A DNA stretch of 64,000 nucleotides from positions 124,001 to 188,000 of the forward strand of contig QNQO01001864.1 in NCBI GenBank assembly GCA_003290165.1, written 5' to 3'. The notes beneath the pieces were generated by a model, which saw only the letters and a list, made by a program, of their open reading frames with translations, searched no databases and was not told the DNA's origin. The position numbers were made by a program, and so were the translations under genes. Source of the DNA: Berberis thunbergii (taxonomy: Eukaryota; Streptophyta; Magnoliopsida; Ranunculales; Berberidaceae). Below are positions 34,690 to 47,631 of this stretch, in pieces. Every line of letters starts with the position of its first letter. Within the stretch, counting starts at the first letter, position 1.

Positions 34690-35368
34690 GTGAGGACAAA
34701 ATACTCAGAAAATTCTCCACAAGTAGAATCATACCATGAATTATGGTGATCTTAAAAAGTAGAATGTTGAGAATCAATTTTATTACTATTTACATCTTAA
34801 ATTGGTAAAATTGCACCTTTAAAACAAAGAGATGATAAAACAAAGATTATTTGCATCTATGTCGAGCTCTGTCAAAAAACTATCACTTCATTTGGTTTAG
34901 ACAAATTTTCCTGATTATACTAGAAAAAGTAATCTATGATTTTCCTTAAACTGTCGAGCTCTGAACAATGAATAATGTTAAAAGTACCAAACTGAATCTA
35001 ATGCTATAACACAGCTATGTGTATTCATAAATGAAATGCCACACCACAGGAAGCACAACCATTCTATGATTTCACTTAGAAAATCTACTAATAAAACTTC
35101 TATTTTTTGTTTCAGATTTTGTATATTTCTTTGTGGGTGGTGGTCAGTTATTTACAAATCCTACATTGATCTAAATACCTGATCCATAAAGTTGCAGAAT
35201 AATGTGATGTTTGAGATGTTTAGGATAATCGAATAAGGTGACAATACGCATACACAAAAATCTCAATTATTTCCCCTTTCTTCATGTGTAACAGAAGTTG
35301 CATAATGGATAATCACCATGAAAGAAAAAAAATGCCTGGCAGAGATTGCATGGAATGGGTAGAATTAC
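34690..35368. other. Spacer between captured coatomer and Rab pieces
   Basis: A/T-rich DNA with no coding match. It probably contains the intron flanks of the two captured segments and their junction. I see no transposon ends in it. Confidence 0.4.
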
Positions 35369-35623
35369 CTGTTGTAATTGTTCGGAAACCGCTCCTGACC
35401 AACAATATCCCAAATCTGCAATTTGATCCGCTTACCATCAAGTTCAATAGTTCGAATCTTGAAATCGATGCTGCAAAATATGGCTTTAAATTATGAGATG
35501 AAATGTGTGGCTAACAAAAAGGGCGGAGGAAACATTCACAGGGCACACACCCAATGGTGGTAATAAAACTGGTGGTGAAAGACCCATCTGAGAAGCGCAA
35601 AAGAATGCAAGTCTTGCCCACTC
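35369..35623 (-). pseudogene. Captured Rab8/RabE-type small GTPase exons
   Basis: Exon 35551-35623 encodes [20 protein letters not shown] and ITTIG (P-loop GxxxxGK[ST] remainder plus switch I). Exon 35369-35470 encodes [20 protein letters not shown], then D-IVGQERF. The switch II motif WDTAGQERF has become WDIVGQERF, and one extra C after ERF shifts the frame before RTITT. Rab8-type GTPases direct post-Golgi vesicle traffic. The first exon and the C-terminal two-thirds with the prenylated cysteines are missing, so it is non-functional. Confidence 0.9.
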
Positions 35624-36149
35624 CTGCATTAGTATTGTAGCAAAAAAATTATTAGAAATAGCACGATCCAAGATTTATACATACAAGAAAAATGTGTAAA
35701 AGACATGGTCCTATTATGCTGCAATTGACAAATTAAGAGGTCTTTGAGTCCTAAAATTGAGGTGTCTCAATCCTCTGGGCAATAACCATACTATATCAAA
35801 GACCACAATGACTATGATCACCAACTCTCTTGATCAGTTACAACACTCATTGCGAAGTGAGTTCAGGTCAAGCTAGTGACTGCCGAGATATTAGGGCACT
35901 CTCTAAATGGGCAGACTCAACCCCCCAACAACAAAAAATTAGGAAAGTGACAACAAAACAAAAGAAACTCAAGCCGTGGAAATGATATCATTATTCAACG
36001 AAATGAACAGTTAATAAGTAGGAAATATGCATACTCTGGAGCAAATGAATAATTAGCTTTTATCAGGATGCAACAAACCAAACACCAATATTAGAGTATC
36101 CTTCTATGAATATCAAGTATCTTAATTTTGCTAGGAAAGATGTTTATGA

Positions 36150-39100
36150 TTATTACACACAATGCTTTACCAGAATTTTGAGTTCTGTTACGAGGTTGTC
36201 CAGTTGTCGAACTATGATCTCTATTAGGTTCAGTGGGATCTGTACTGGATGCCTGTGGTTTACCCAGAGCTGCAGAAATAAAATTAATAGACAGTCATCC
36301 AAGATGACCGGTAAGGAAAACTTCAAATAGTTAATGATCCTAGGACTCACGGTTTAGATATGCCAATGCTAAAGTGTATAAAATGTTGAAGAGGATGTTG
36401 TAGGCCATGAGTGCCCCATTTCCTATCCAATACCAATTATCGTTTGTGAAAATCCCCCTAACCTTGAGAATTGTTTCACTTACCTGCAAAAGAATCAGAA
36501 TTTCAACTAGGGCATCCATCTTTATTTGATTATATGTTGATATTCAAGACCAGAGATTACGAGATTACATACCATGTTCCATCGACTTGCTAGGAATTCA
36601 TTAACTGCAATTGCATTTTGTGCATACATTAAAGGGGATGCCCAATATCCCCATATCCACCATTTATATATATCCTCTGTGTTTTTTTGGTCAATGATGA
36701 GAGAAAATTTAACAAACAGATGAAACTTCTTAACAAATAATAGGGAAGGCTATTGCCTTACTTTCTAACAAGGATTTAAAAAAGGGGCAAATCACGAACC
36801 TCTGGAAACTATGAAGCCTCCTAGAACAAATATAACCAGTAGAGCAAAGGCCCCAAATGTGCTGGCGACAATTTGATTCCGTCCCAAGGCAGCAATGAAA
36901 CGGAAGAGAGAGAGTGACATTTGATGTAGGTTGAACATTAGAAACAACTGACGAAAGAATCTACAAAACGTGTATAGAAGGGCTACGTCAGTGAAAAGCC
37001 AAACATATTTAGAAGACTGTCACATTGAGTTAAAAATAAACCTTGCTGAGCTTGGTGCCAGTTCAACTGGATAGTACGTTAGGATTACCCAGATGAAAGA
37101 TTCAAGCAATGACACGGGAATCCTAGTGAGAGATGTAGGAATTGTGTATGCCCATGCTGGAAAAACATGGCATCCCTCTGCTTGTAGAACACTGGCAACC
37201 TCATAAGAGTCATTTGAGATTCAGCGAGGCCGTTAAACAAGACATTCACAATTCCGAAGAAAAGAGCACCCATGAACTTTTCTCCATCCTGTGCAGAATC
37301 ATAGTGCATCTCTGTTGGGAGGAAAACAGTCATTGTTACTGTTGCTACAATTGCAATCTGCACCATAGACAAGATAACTACAATCACTACAATTGCAATT
37401 GTTTTAAAGTTGCAAGTCCTCAGTTTTTGAATAAAAGCAGGCTATACTATTTTAAGTCCTTACTTGGATGGCCTTGAAAATGTATATGAATGCATTCCTC
37501 TTCATCAGCAAGATTTCCCTGTCCAAGCAAGCTTTGAGGAGTTCTTTATTTGGCAGGCCATACTTCTGTTTTACAAGAGCAGCTGGATGACATTTGGACT
37601 TGTCGTAAGGAACAGATAGTGCAGAGTATAGATTACTTCCAGCAGGGGATGACCAAAAAGCTTCAGAGAATTGCTCAACTGGGATGTATCGATATGGTTG
37701 TCTCTTATCATACCAATATTGCTCCTGATCTTTCCTTGATGTAACCTATTTTAAGTGTTCATTTAGCTAGGGAAACAAATAATGATAAAAGTTCTCAAAA
37801 TCATGCAAGGGAAATACATTAAAATTCAAACCTCTTGTAGGAAATCTGCCACTCCTTTTCTTGGTGGACATTTGAAACCCATTGTCTCAAAAAAACCAAG
37901 AATGTACTCTCGAGGTCCATCGTAGACTCCCTTCCCTTCACAGATAAGGATAACATCGTCAAAGAGGTCAAATGTTTCTGGTGCAGGTTGGAGGAGGGAG
38001 ATGACCATTGTGGAGTCGAACACACGAACAATATGCTTGAAGCCCTTCACAATCTGGTATGTGGTTGAGCTATCTAATCCTGTTGAGATCTCATCCATGA
38101 ACATAGCCGTTGAAGGGCCAACAATCATCTCAGCCGTGGTGACTCGTTTTTTCTGTCCTCCCGAAATTCCTCTTCTCATGTTATCTCCAACCATTGTGTT
38201 AGCACAAAAGTCTAGCCCCAGTAACTGAAAAATTGATGCTTACTTTTCATTTTTTTTTAATGTTTACATCTAAACTACAATGTGTATGCATCTAGTAATG
38301 CAGACTTTTTACCTTTAAGGTATAATCAGTGAGGATGCTGGACTTTTGTCCTTCAATTGCTACTGCCTGAAATGCAAGGAGTGTAACAAATTCATAGATT
38401 GTACGATATTTTAAAGGAATTGTGCTGAGTTGTTTTTCTTAGCTACCAGTATCCTTTTGTTACCTTCATAAAAACGTCGATATCTGCATCTGGTTTGACC
38501 GAATAATGTTTCTCCCTTCTTGCAAGTTCAGTGAGAACATCTGCAATTATTTTGAAAGGTCAAAACCAATTACAAGTAGTTTGTCAAAACTATATATAGA
38601 AAATGTAAAAGAGGAGGTCTTGAGAAAAAAATTACCTTGTCTATATCCAACACCCTGACATCAAGCAGAGAAATCCAAGGTTTCCCTTACAGTCATGTCA
38701 CCAATATGCAGGTCTTGCTGACTGATGTAGGCCTATGTCCTTTGAGGAACAAACTCTTTCATAGTGTGTCCATTATATTAACACTTCCAGAAACCTTCAC
38801 CATTGGAACAAATGAATTGTGAATCATTATAGATTTCTCAAGATTTTATTTAGGGGGGGAAAATTGAACTATAAAATTTTGCTCCATTTTACCCTAAGGT
38901 CCTTATCTAGTCTGCCTGCGAGAGCTAACAAAAGGGTAGTTTTCCCTGAACCAGGAGGACAGAGAAGAAGGGTCAGCCTGAACATTACAAAAAATCAAGT
39001 CAGTTTCTTGTACTGTCCTACAAAGTTTTCATCTTCTCTGTTTCTTAATAATTTAGTTTTACTGGCGGTAAGTAAAGATCATTACAGAAACAGAAAAAAA

Positions 39101-39806
39101 TTGAAGCACGGAAGTTAGTACAGTTAAAGTTTGTTTAATTACCTGCCAGGTCTGATAGTACCACTTACATCCTCAAGAATCTTAATATGTTGTTTGTTGC
39201 TCTTGTATATCCGTAGGGAGCTCAATGTATTCTACGGTACGAGAATGAAGAGATGAGAGAAAATTAATCAAATGATGAGTATTGCAAAGTGGTAGTAAGA
39301 TGCCATCCCCAACTCACCTCAATCATATTCAAGGTGGAATTAACTAGCGTTGGCATTGCTCTTCCACCCACATACACCTCTGCGTCAACATTGAGATCCT
39401 TGTACCGTACTTCGACTTCTGGCAGTATGATCCCAACTTTGTCAATTCGGTCACGTAACTTTCGCACAAATAATTCATTGTCATTATCGAAAATGTGCAC
39501 AAGGCGATCAAGCAGCTCTTGACGGGTCTGAAGGCTTATGGTTCGCACATCAACTTGATCATGGGTGAAGTGTCCGCTCATGGTCTGGTTCAGCTTAAGC
39601 AGGGATACATTCACTCTGTCATATGTAGGTAACTTCTCCAACGCAGCCCATTTGAGCTCCTCTTCATCGTCTTTCTTGCTCCTTCGGGTGCTGCTACCCA
39701 TTGAGAATATTGATTCACTTCTTTCTAACATTGTTTTGCTCGTCGACCTCAGACTAGTCGTCTTCCAGTCTCTACTCCCTTCTCCCATCCTCATTGATTC
39801 AGCCAT
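36150..39806 (-). pseudogene. Captured PDR-type ABCG transporter, N-terminal half
   Basis: It begins with its own ATG at 39806 (exon 39318-39806, with KKDDEEELKWAALEKLPTYD). Further exons are 39143-39231 (IRPG), 38893-38977 (Walker [19 protein letters not shown]), a frameshifted exon near 38636-38803, 38464-38540, about 38313-38369, about 37834-38226 (signature [20 protein letters not shown] and Walker [15 protein letters not shown]), about 37465-37743, a frameshifted exon near 37040-37387, then 36795-36980 and 36571-36680 (WWIWGYWASPLMYAQNAIAV), ending near 36150-36484. This covers the first nucleotide-binding domain and first membrane domain of a roughly 1,450-residue full-size transporter; the second half is absent. 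Frameshifts make it a pseudogene. About 0.4 kb upstream of the ATG may also have been captured. Confidence 0.92.
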
Positions 39807-40351
39807 TAGTGATCAACAAATTAACTGTAACGTACATACAAGATCTGGAATGGAATGAACACAACAATATGTATGTACACTATATGCATGTAAGTCACAA
39901 GAAAATAGTGCTCTTGACATGCAAGATTGATGTTGTTAGTTGCATTTGCAAGACCTAGAGCATGTTAGGCTTTTTAGTTATGAAAGTGTGACCTATATAT
40001 ATAGAGAAGGTTTGGAGAGGCACATGGAATACACAATGAAGGTCAATAATCTACCATTAATTTTAGCCTACCTTTTAGTTAAGCAGACCACAGGCATACC
40101 AAAAGTCAGCATGAGCGATGACTTTTAAGCCGTTGGATCCGATTCAATGTGTTGACATCTGATTCATTGTTAGATTATTAAGATATGTAGACTATTTTTT
40201 ACCTATAATTCAACTACTTCTTTTGTTTTTCCCCTTATAATTCATTTCTGTTCATATTGAACTTGTCATCTCCAAGTGTTATTTCCCCGCAGAACCCTCT
40301 AGTTAGATTAAGGAGCGAAGGAGCAAAACAAACACCCATGCCTTTCTTAAA

Positions 40352-40399
<48 letters not shown>

Positions 40400-41220
40400 A
40401 ACACCCATAGCTATTCATTTTTGTTAAGTTGTCATAATCACTAGAGAGAAGAACAGTTGTTGTGTTTAGATTAATACAAATCATATATAGCTAGGTAGGG
40501 ATGGTTATGGGGCTTACGAATTACAGCTCAACTACAAGTTTTGTATGGAAGATCGAAAAACATTGTAGGAACAAGGATAGAGGATTCAACCTGCAAACTC
40601 CGCATCCATCACAGTGAAATTGCTTCTTTGAAACTTGAAACCCAAACCAGATTGTCAGCTATGTAAACTGTTCATTTCTGAAAAACTAATACTGCTTCTA
40701 AGTGAATTTCTTAAAACCAAATGTTGCCTAAAGATTTGCAAGGTGAGTAAAAAGGCAGATTCTACAGTTTTCACATGAGGAACAAATTTAGACTACAGAA
40801 ACATAAGAGCAATCATGAGAGAAACTACACACACATTATAGAGACTTTTATAATCAATTTAAAAAATTATTCAATTACCATGGTCAAATAGAAAAGGGGA
40901 AAAAATTAACTGGCTTAAATGATTGTCACTTCAGAGAAGGCAAATACACTTGCTTTCTTTGAAACATACAAGTGTTATGGTTAGAGAAGGAAACACCACA
41001 TTCAGTCAATTTTGAATCAACAAACAGAATATGTTATCACCTTGCGCTACTAGATTGCAGTAATATAACGCGCTCAATGGATACTTGATAGATCCCATTA
41101 GGTCTTTCTCAGCAAACAAAACAATACCATGAAACTTAATCAAACCAAGAAATAGGAACAAACAAACATAAACACCAGAGAATAATGGAGGTTTTAAACT
41201 TACTAGCATCCATTTATCTC
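39807..41220. other. PDR upstream flank and microsatellite, no gene recognised
   Basis: It may include the promoter of the captured PDR gene on the minus strand; a TATATATATAG at 39994-40004 lies about 190 bp upstream of the ATG. A compound microsatellite A(n)-TA(n)-CA(n) sits at 40349-40399. Beyond about 40450 the DNA is A/T-rich and I see nothing coding. Confidence 0.4.
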
Positions 41221-41340
41221 ATTCATGATATTGTTTGCGTTCTGGGACCAGAGGTCCACAAGTTCTGGAAAATTTAGCTTAAAATGTGCTCCCTCCCTTT
41301 GTCCCTGGACCACTTTGAAATGGCTGTCCAAAATATTCTG
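41221..41340 (-). other. Exon-like stretch, unidentified, in CACTA-2
   Basis: The minus strand after an AG near 41340 reads NILDSHFKVVQGQREGAHFK and LNFPELVDLWSQNANN to a TAG. It has protein-like composition and lies in the same orientation as the other captured exons. I do not recognise the family. Between here and 42230 there are only short frames and the likely leader of the element (Arg/Lys-rich frames at 42013-42274, low confidence). Confidence 0.35.
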
Positions 41341-42234
41341 CACGGAACAATTTGAAGATTCAAAACAACCAGCGAGTTCTCAGTGACAAGAAAATGAACA
41401 AACTTTAGAAATCAATAAACCTAAAATGAATCAAAGCTCAAAGACATCATCCACCAAGAATCCAAAAGAAGAGTCATGATGCTTTCTATACTCTGAATCA
41501 AAGAAGTCATGTACAGCACAACTCAATACAATACATGGACAAGATCCTATCTTATAATAGTAAAAATTATTGTTCATCTAATAATAACAAAGTTTACTCA
41601 AAATCTACAGATCTTTCTCAAAAACAAAAAAAAATCTTCAGTATAATTTCCAAAAGCTTAAAAACTACAAACTATTAGATCGATTTGAACAAAGAACTTG
41701 AATCCGAATCAAGAAAAGCGATTTCATTGAAATCATCTAGAATTTCTCACAAAATCAATTCAAGAGTTCCACAAGAACTCATCAGAACAACATCATCTAG
41801 AAAAATGAAAAAATAATAAATAATAAATAATGCTGAGTTGGGTTGGGTTTCTCTCTGAGAATTTTAGAATCAAAACCTGATTGCTTCATATGTTTCTTTG
41901 TGGGGAAGATGACCCGACCCGAACTCGAACCTCGTTTCATCACGTCTTGAGATTTTTCCATTACAAGGTCTCACAAATGATCAAACAAAACCTTCTGAAA
42001 TCGAAGGAAACCTCAATCGATCTCTCCTCTACGCTGCCTCAATCTCTCCTCTGCTCCTCGATCATTCCTTTGCAATAGGTCGAAAATCTTTCTCCCAATA
42101 CCGCCCAAACTCTTTTCTATTCCCCAATTTTTTCGCCAACGTGGGAAACCAGTTTTCACCAAAGCGGGAACGCTGTTTTTGCTCGAGCGTGAAAGTCGTC
42201 CCTCCACAAATGCGGCTCACGTGCAAAACGCTCT

Positions 42235-42600
42235 TATTTAGCAACGGTTTTTGGTCGTTGCCCCTTATCGCCACGGTTTTGAGCCGTTGCTCAATTTAGC
42301 CACGGTTTTTAGCCGTGGCCATTTTGTTTTTAGCAACGGTTTTAAGCCGTTGGTCAATATAACCACGGTTTTTAACCGTTGCAATGACACCAACAGTTTG
42401 GAGCCGTGGCCATTGGTTTAGCCACGGTTTTAAGTCGTTGGTAATTATAGCCACGGTTTTTGGCCGTGGCAAATACACCAACGGTTTATAGCCGTGGCCA
42501 GTTTTTTTTTTGCTACGGTTTTAGGCCGTTGGTACTTATAGCCACGATTTTAGGCCGTGGCAACTTAACCAACGGTTTAAAACCGTGGCCAAGTCGGTGT
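42235..42600. repeat. CACTA-2 right subterminal palindrome array
   Basis: About twelve copies of the CCACGG...CCGTTG/CCGTGG palindrome run to within 25 bp of the right terminus. The inner terminal block GGCTAAACTGGCC is close to the CACTA-1 end (AGCTAAACTGCCG). Confidence 0.87.
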
Positions 42601-42626
42601 GGCTAAACTGGCCTTGTGGTGTAGTG

Positions 42627-43150
42627 TCAAGAGCAATGAACTTCCTCAGGGTAAGACTCCACAGAGCAACAGAATGCCTGCTAAAATCACATTGAGAATC
42701 GGAGTCACTGATCCCAACATATTGTACAAACTAGCCAAGCCACCATTCTCCGACGCCATCATGATAACTCCCATGCCAAAGAAGTTCACTCAACTAAAGT
42801 TCGAAGTATATGATGGCACCACCAACGCAACAGATCACTTGAGGAAGGTATTTCACCCACATGATGTCGTTAAAAGTAACTACGGAGTCAATCTTGTGTA
42901 GAATATTTCTGAATAGTCTTACTTCCACTACAATGAATTGGTTCAACAGCCTACCATCAAGGTCAATAGACTCCTTCCAGGCATTAGCCACTGCCTTTAT
43001 CACAAGATTCATCAGAAGCCAACAGATGAGGAAGGACCACACTACCTCCTCCATATCAAGCAAAAGCTCGAAGAGATGATACAGGAATATGTCACTCGTT
43101 TCACTAACAAACTGACGATGGTCAATGGAATGCGACACTCATTTCACTAA
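42627..43150 (+). pseudogene. Retand-like gag, main domain
   Basis: The frames read PMPKKFTQLKFEVYDGTTNA and TDHLRKVF, then after a shift CRIFLNSLTSTTMNWFNSLP and SRSIDSFQALATAFITRF, then after another shift EMIQEYVTRFTNKL. The YDGTTDP-DHL, W-LP--SI-SF and F--RF motifs identify the retrotransposon gag domain of Tat-type Ty3/gypsy elements. It is broken by a TAG after GVNLV and by frameshifts, and it is separated from its N-terminus by CACTA-2. No zinc knuckle or protease follows; the tandem array begins 220 bp later. Confidence 0.78.
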
Positions 43151-43369
43151 CAAATCATTTTTCAATGTACGTAACTGCTAAAAAAAACAACCATTAGGAC
43201 TGGTCGAAATATCTAGAAGGGAATATCAATAAAATTACAAATTTGGAATCCCCATCTTATGCATGGACAATAGGATAAATACGTCAAAACTCAACGATAC
43301 AGAGCAATCGACATGTAAACCCAAAAGAAATTAGGTCACAAGTAGGATATGTATAATAAACTTCTAGTA

Positions 43370-44440
43370 TGATCAACCACGAAGTAAGAGTTGGACAAAT
43401 GACTCAACTCAATAAAAGCAACTTCGGGTTGACTGGAACATCGAACCAACGAAGTAAAAGTTGGAAGAACAAGTAAACTCAATAAAAAAAACCTTCGGGT
43501 TGACTGGAACGTCAATCAATGAAGTAAAAGTTAGATAAACGAGTCAACTCAATAAAAGCAACTTCGAGTCAACTGGAATGTCGAACCAACGAAATAAAAA
43601 TTTGACGAACAAGTCAACTCGATAAAGCAAATTTTATTGACTAGAACGTCGAACCAACAAAGTAAAAGTTGGACGAACAAGTCAACTCGATAAAGCAACT
43701 TCAGGTAGACTAGAATGTCGAACAAATGAAGTAAAAGTTGGACGAACAAGTCAACTCAATAAAAACAACTTCAGGTTGACTAGAACATCGAACCAACAAA
43801 GTAAAAATTGGACAATTAAGTCATCTCAATGAAAGGAACTTCAGGTCTACTGGAACGTCGAACCAACGAAGTAAAAGTTGGACGAACAAGTCAACTAAAC
43901 AAAAAACAACTTCGGGTTGACTGAAATGTCGAACAAAATGTAGTAAAAGTTGGACGAACGAGTCAACTAGATAAAAATAACTTCGGGTCAACTAGAACAT
44001 CGAACCACCAAAGTAAAGTTTGGATGAGCGGGTCAATTAAATGAAAACAACTTTAGGTCTACTGGAACGTCGAACCAACGAAGTAAAAGTTGGACGAATG
44101 AGTAAACTCAATAAAAATAACTTTGGGTCGACTGAAACGTCGAACCAACGAAGTAAAAATTGGACGAATGAGTCAACTCAATAAAAGCGACTTCAGACTG
44201 GAACGTCGAACCACCAAAGTAAAGTTTGGACAAATAAGTCAACTAAATGAAAACAACTTTGAGTTGACTAGTACGTTGAACCAACGAAGTGAAAATTGAC
44301 TAATGAGTCAATTTAATAAAAGCAACTTCGGTTTGATTAAAACATCAATCCAAGGAAGTGAAAGTTGAACAAACGAGTTAACATAATTTAGAGAGCCTCG
44401 AGTCAACTAGTACACTAGATGGACGAGGTAAAAGATGAAC
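43370..44440. repeat. 70-bp tandem array, about 15 copies
   Basis: The unit is about 70 bp: gtcgaaccaacgaagtaaaa, gttggacgaacaagtcaact, caataaaagcaacttcgggt, tgactggaac. GAAGTAAAAGTTGG recurs at about 68-71 bp steps from 43381 to about 44354, with divergence rising toward both edges. No coding is expected. It sits between gag and the antisense ORF of the Retand-like element, in the place of pol. Confidence 0.93.
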
Positions 44441-45065
44441 GAACAAACCAGCTTTCTCATAAAAGCTTCGAGACAAACACATCAAAGCATAGGAGAATTC
44501 AGATCAACGAAATTCAGACAAGATAAAAAATGTAGCTGTTAAAATCAAAACTAGAAATACACAGTGCAACTCACTTCGACAATTACGGTTGGCCTAAAAA
44601 AGGTATTGGCAACATTAACGAGTCAACAAGACAAACTAAGACTACAAAGAAAAGTAAGAACACCAAGGGGAAAATTCATGTCCTTTAATAAAACAATTTT
44701 ATTACATTCAAATAAGAAGATAAAAGAGTAAGAGATAAAACAGAGGCATCCATAATATCATTGGCGGTGCCATCTAACGAACGAGTAGCAATCAGATTAC
44801 TGGCAGGAGTTCTCTCTTTAAGAGGAGGTGAAAGCAATGGCTCTTCAACCATTGCCCTATCTGAAGGACCCAGAAAGTCTTCATCACCATCTTCATCTTC
44901 AAATGTCTAATAGATCAAGTGACGGTACTAAGACAAATCAACACCAAGCCCCTCGATATAGTCAAGAAGCTCAACCCGTCCATCATTGATTCGCTGCCAA
45001 TCTGCCATCTCTATAATGTGAAACCTGCCTTTAACTAAAGAAAGTTCATTCCTAGCAACAATAAG
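44441..45065. other. Between array and antisense ORF
   Basis: The minus strand has an acidic, Ser/Glu-rich C-terminal tail of the antisense ORF (near 44880-45060) in a broken frame. The rest is A-rich and I see nothing else. Confidence 0.4.
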
Positions 45066-47304
45066 TCATCCTTCATCAATGGTAAGCATCGCAGAGGTAT
45101 CTGCCTTGAACTCATCAAACATAACCATTAATTGCTCCACCCTTTTTTCGGCGACGTCATGGTTGGTAGATTGCTCTACCACAACACGCGTAGCCTCATC
45201 ATGAATCGCCTTCTCGGCAGACAACTCATTTTCCACATCATGTAAGCGTGCACAAACATCGACAAAATTAGTTTTCAAAGATTCGAGCTCAGCTGCAGAT
45301 AAATCTCGTGCAACTTCCGCTTCAATCAATGAGGCTTGAGCAACCCCAATCGTTTTTTCTTGTTCCGAACATCACGCTCTTAACGCGTCGGATTGACAAA
45401 GAACGTGGGATAACACCAACAGTAGTGACGTGAACTTCCTCACCAGAAAAGCCACCTGGTTATGAATGGCTTGGTAATTTGAACCCATCACCCCCACGTA
45501 TGTAAGATGATTCATCCCATCCATTATATGCTTAAGGTCGTCATCAAGATGAAGGCCTGAATCCAACACATGCATTGAAGGCCTCTCCACTGACCGCCTG
45601 TGTCATTTATTGATCAGTCTACGTGCACCGCTTTGTATGACAAGCTGGGAAAACCAACACAACTTTTCGTCTGACTTACCCAAATATCTTCAGGGGTAGG
45701 TCCCGTCCAACTAATCCGTGAATAAAGGATGCAGGGATCCGGAAGCACAGAGGAACCACCACAATGGCAGGGAAGGAAGATGAAACTATAGAAAACCATC
45801 CTCACCCTCTCGCTACATAGTAATCGTAGCAGCAGAAAATAGAAGAACCTAAGAAGGCAAAAAATGGTAGGACCTCTACCGCATTATCAACAGGAGAAGG
45901 AAGAGAACGACAGACTATACCTTGAGAACTCGATCTCGACCTCCAAGCTCCTTGGACTGAACGACCGCCAGTTGTAACATCTTATCATCGATTGTTCTAG
46001 GATCGTCATTATAGCACTCTGTAGCATTAAACAGAAAGGAACATCTTTTCGTCATCATCCAACGGGTGAATGGTCTCTTTTTCACTCCTCTCAAATGCCA
46101 ACTTCGTCTCTTCAACCTCTTCCAAAGATAAGTTATCCTCCCTCCTAGAATTCCTATCAACATAACTCGAATAAGGAAAAGCGCTACGAGTAGAATCGAG
46201 GAATCGCTTTCTCTTCGAAACATGGTCAGAACTTATAAACAACCTCTTTGATGGACTAGCATGCCTCGAAACCTTTATCTTCTTAGAAGTTGGACCAGTA
46301 GCGCCAACGCTAATAGGAGCATCGACATCCATAACATTCGAGCTCACTTTCCCATCAACAACAACATTACCACCGCCAATGAGAGCAGCATGAGAAACAA
46401 TCTCCACAGCCCGCTTCTCAATCAACAGAGCCCATTCAGCTTCATTCATATTATACAAACTGTTGCGCTCTACCATGACATCAGAAAGGAAGGTGTCCAA
46501 AGGAACCCCGAGAAGTTGTGAAAAACACTCACTGATAATTTGTTCTTCCATGGTCAATTATAGATCCCTCCGCTTGTTGGGAACCTGAAATGACCTCACT
46601 ATTTGATGACCTCGCAAGTCAAACTAGCCAAAACGTACATAAGCATAGAACCTAGAAAAAAATGCCTTGGTGCAATAGACATGGACTCACCTTTTTTGTA
46701 TCCAAGATTCGGTCTAACAGGAGAGGGAATGTCAGATGAAGCCCTTCAATTGTTGGATAAAACCCAAGTCATGCAGTTGGTGGGCCTAGTCACGTTCCTT
46801 CTTTTGTTGATGCTAGATCGTCAGGGCTCAGATGGATCCTAGTCAATAGGAATGAGATCGATGAGATCGTTCAAATTACCGAAACATGTAAAAGAATGAA
46901 GAAAACAAATACTCTTGGCCACCAATAGACAGTCCAACAAGTGCAAAGTTCTAACAGTCAAAGGAATGCCAAAAGAGATGGCTCTTGCATATGTAGAAAC
47001 CATAACCCTCCAACTGTTAGGATCCATCTGAACAAGAGGAATACCCAAAAAGTCTAAATTATCCGAGAATAACTCCGGAATCGAAGGCCGGATCGAAACA
47101 TACATGGATAAAGCGCAATATACCCCTTCCTAGAACAAAAAGAACTATCGTTCTGCCGAGGTAAAATGATCTCGAAGTCGGAAGGCAAAGAGAAGTCAGA
47201 ACGAATGCTATCCAATGTCGCCTCAGAAACCTTATTGGGAGAGAAATGAGTTTCGCAAATATAAAACTGCTCACCGTCCAGTAAATCACCGACACACATT
47301 GCAA
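45066..47304 (-). pseudogene. Antisense ORF of the Retand-like element (putative gypsy-type transposon protein, PF04195-like)
   Basis: Read right to left. 47304-46839: FSLPSDFEIILPRQNDSSFC, GYIALYPCMFRSGLRF, then after a shift LGIPLVQMDPNSWRVMVSTY. This matches the N-terminal part of the large plant gypsy-associated family (YL-P---R-GLR-P------L--L---P-QL-PN-WR). 46557-46027: an acidic/basic linker with SKKIKVSRHASPSKRLF. 45329-45066: a coiled-coil stretch, SLKTNFVDVCARLHDVENEL. Such antisense ORFs upstream of the 3' LTR are known in Tat-lineage elements; their function is unknown. This copy has frameshifts near 47090 and 46050. Confidence 0.65.
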
Positions 47305-47614
47305 ATAAGCAAAAAAAAAAGAAAGATGACGACGGAAAGAATAAACAACCCTAATTTCAAAGATGGCGTAAAGAGGAAAACAAACCCGTCACGTCCCCCT
47401 TTAAATAACTGAACAACGAAGAGACTGCTCATAGGATGACGTACGAGATGTAATGGCGCGAGAAACTCCAAACAATATGCGCGAAAATGAACGAATAAAC
47501 AAGTTATCGAGATGCCAACCAACCAAAAGTTGTTAACAACATTAAATTCAATGCAATGACAGAATTGAAATACCAACCATCACGGAGTTAGTGGCCATGT
47601 CAGCATACCCATTA

Positions 47615-47631
47615 ACTAAGGGGGGAGTAGC
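47615..47631 (+). other. Polypurine tract
   Basis: The sequence ACTAAGGGGGGAGTAGC lies directly before the TG of the 3' LTR, as expected for the plus-strand primer of an LTR retrotransposon. Confidence 0.8.

Larger units (their letters stand above)
32453..42626. mobile_element. CACTA-2, complete CACTA transposon with captured host gene pieces
   Basis: The left end is CACTACACCAAAAACCCCCA and the right end is TGTGGTGTAGTG. The flanks are TTA (32450-32452) and TCA (42627-42629), a one-base mismatch in the expected 3-bp duplication. The length is 10.2 kb. The first ~270 bp nearly match the left end of CACTA-1, so the two are one family in the same orientation. The cargo is coatomer gamma (33152-34687), Rab GTPase (35369-35623), PDR transporter (36150-39806) and one unidentified exon (41221-41340), all on the minus strand. 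No TNPA or TNPD was found, so it is non-autonomous. Confidence 0.87.

Noticed and set aside
36150..39806. PDR transporter as a resident, functional gene
   Set aside because: Only the first half is present, with frameshifts, between CACTA termini and next to unrelated gene pieces.
43370..44440. CRISPR-like array
   Set aside because: The units are continuous 70-bp tandem repeats without unique spacers, in a plant retrotransposon.
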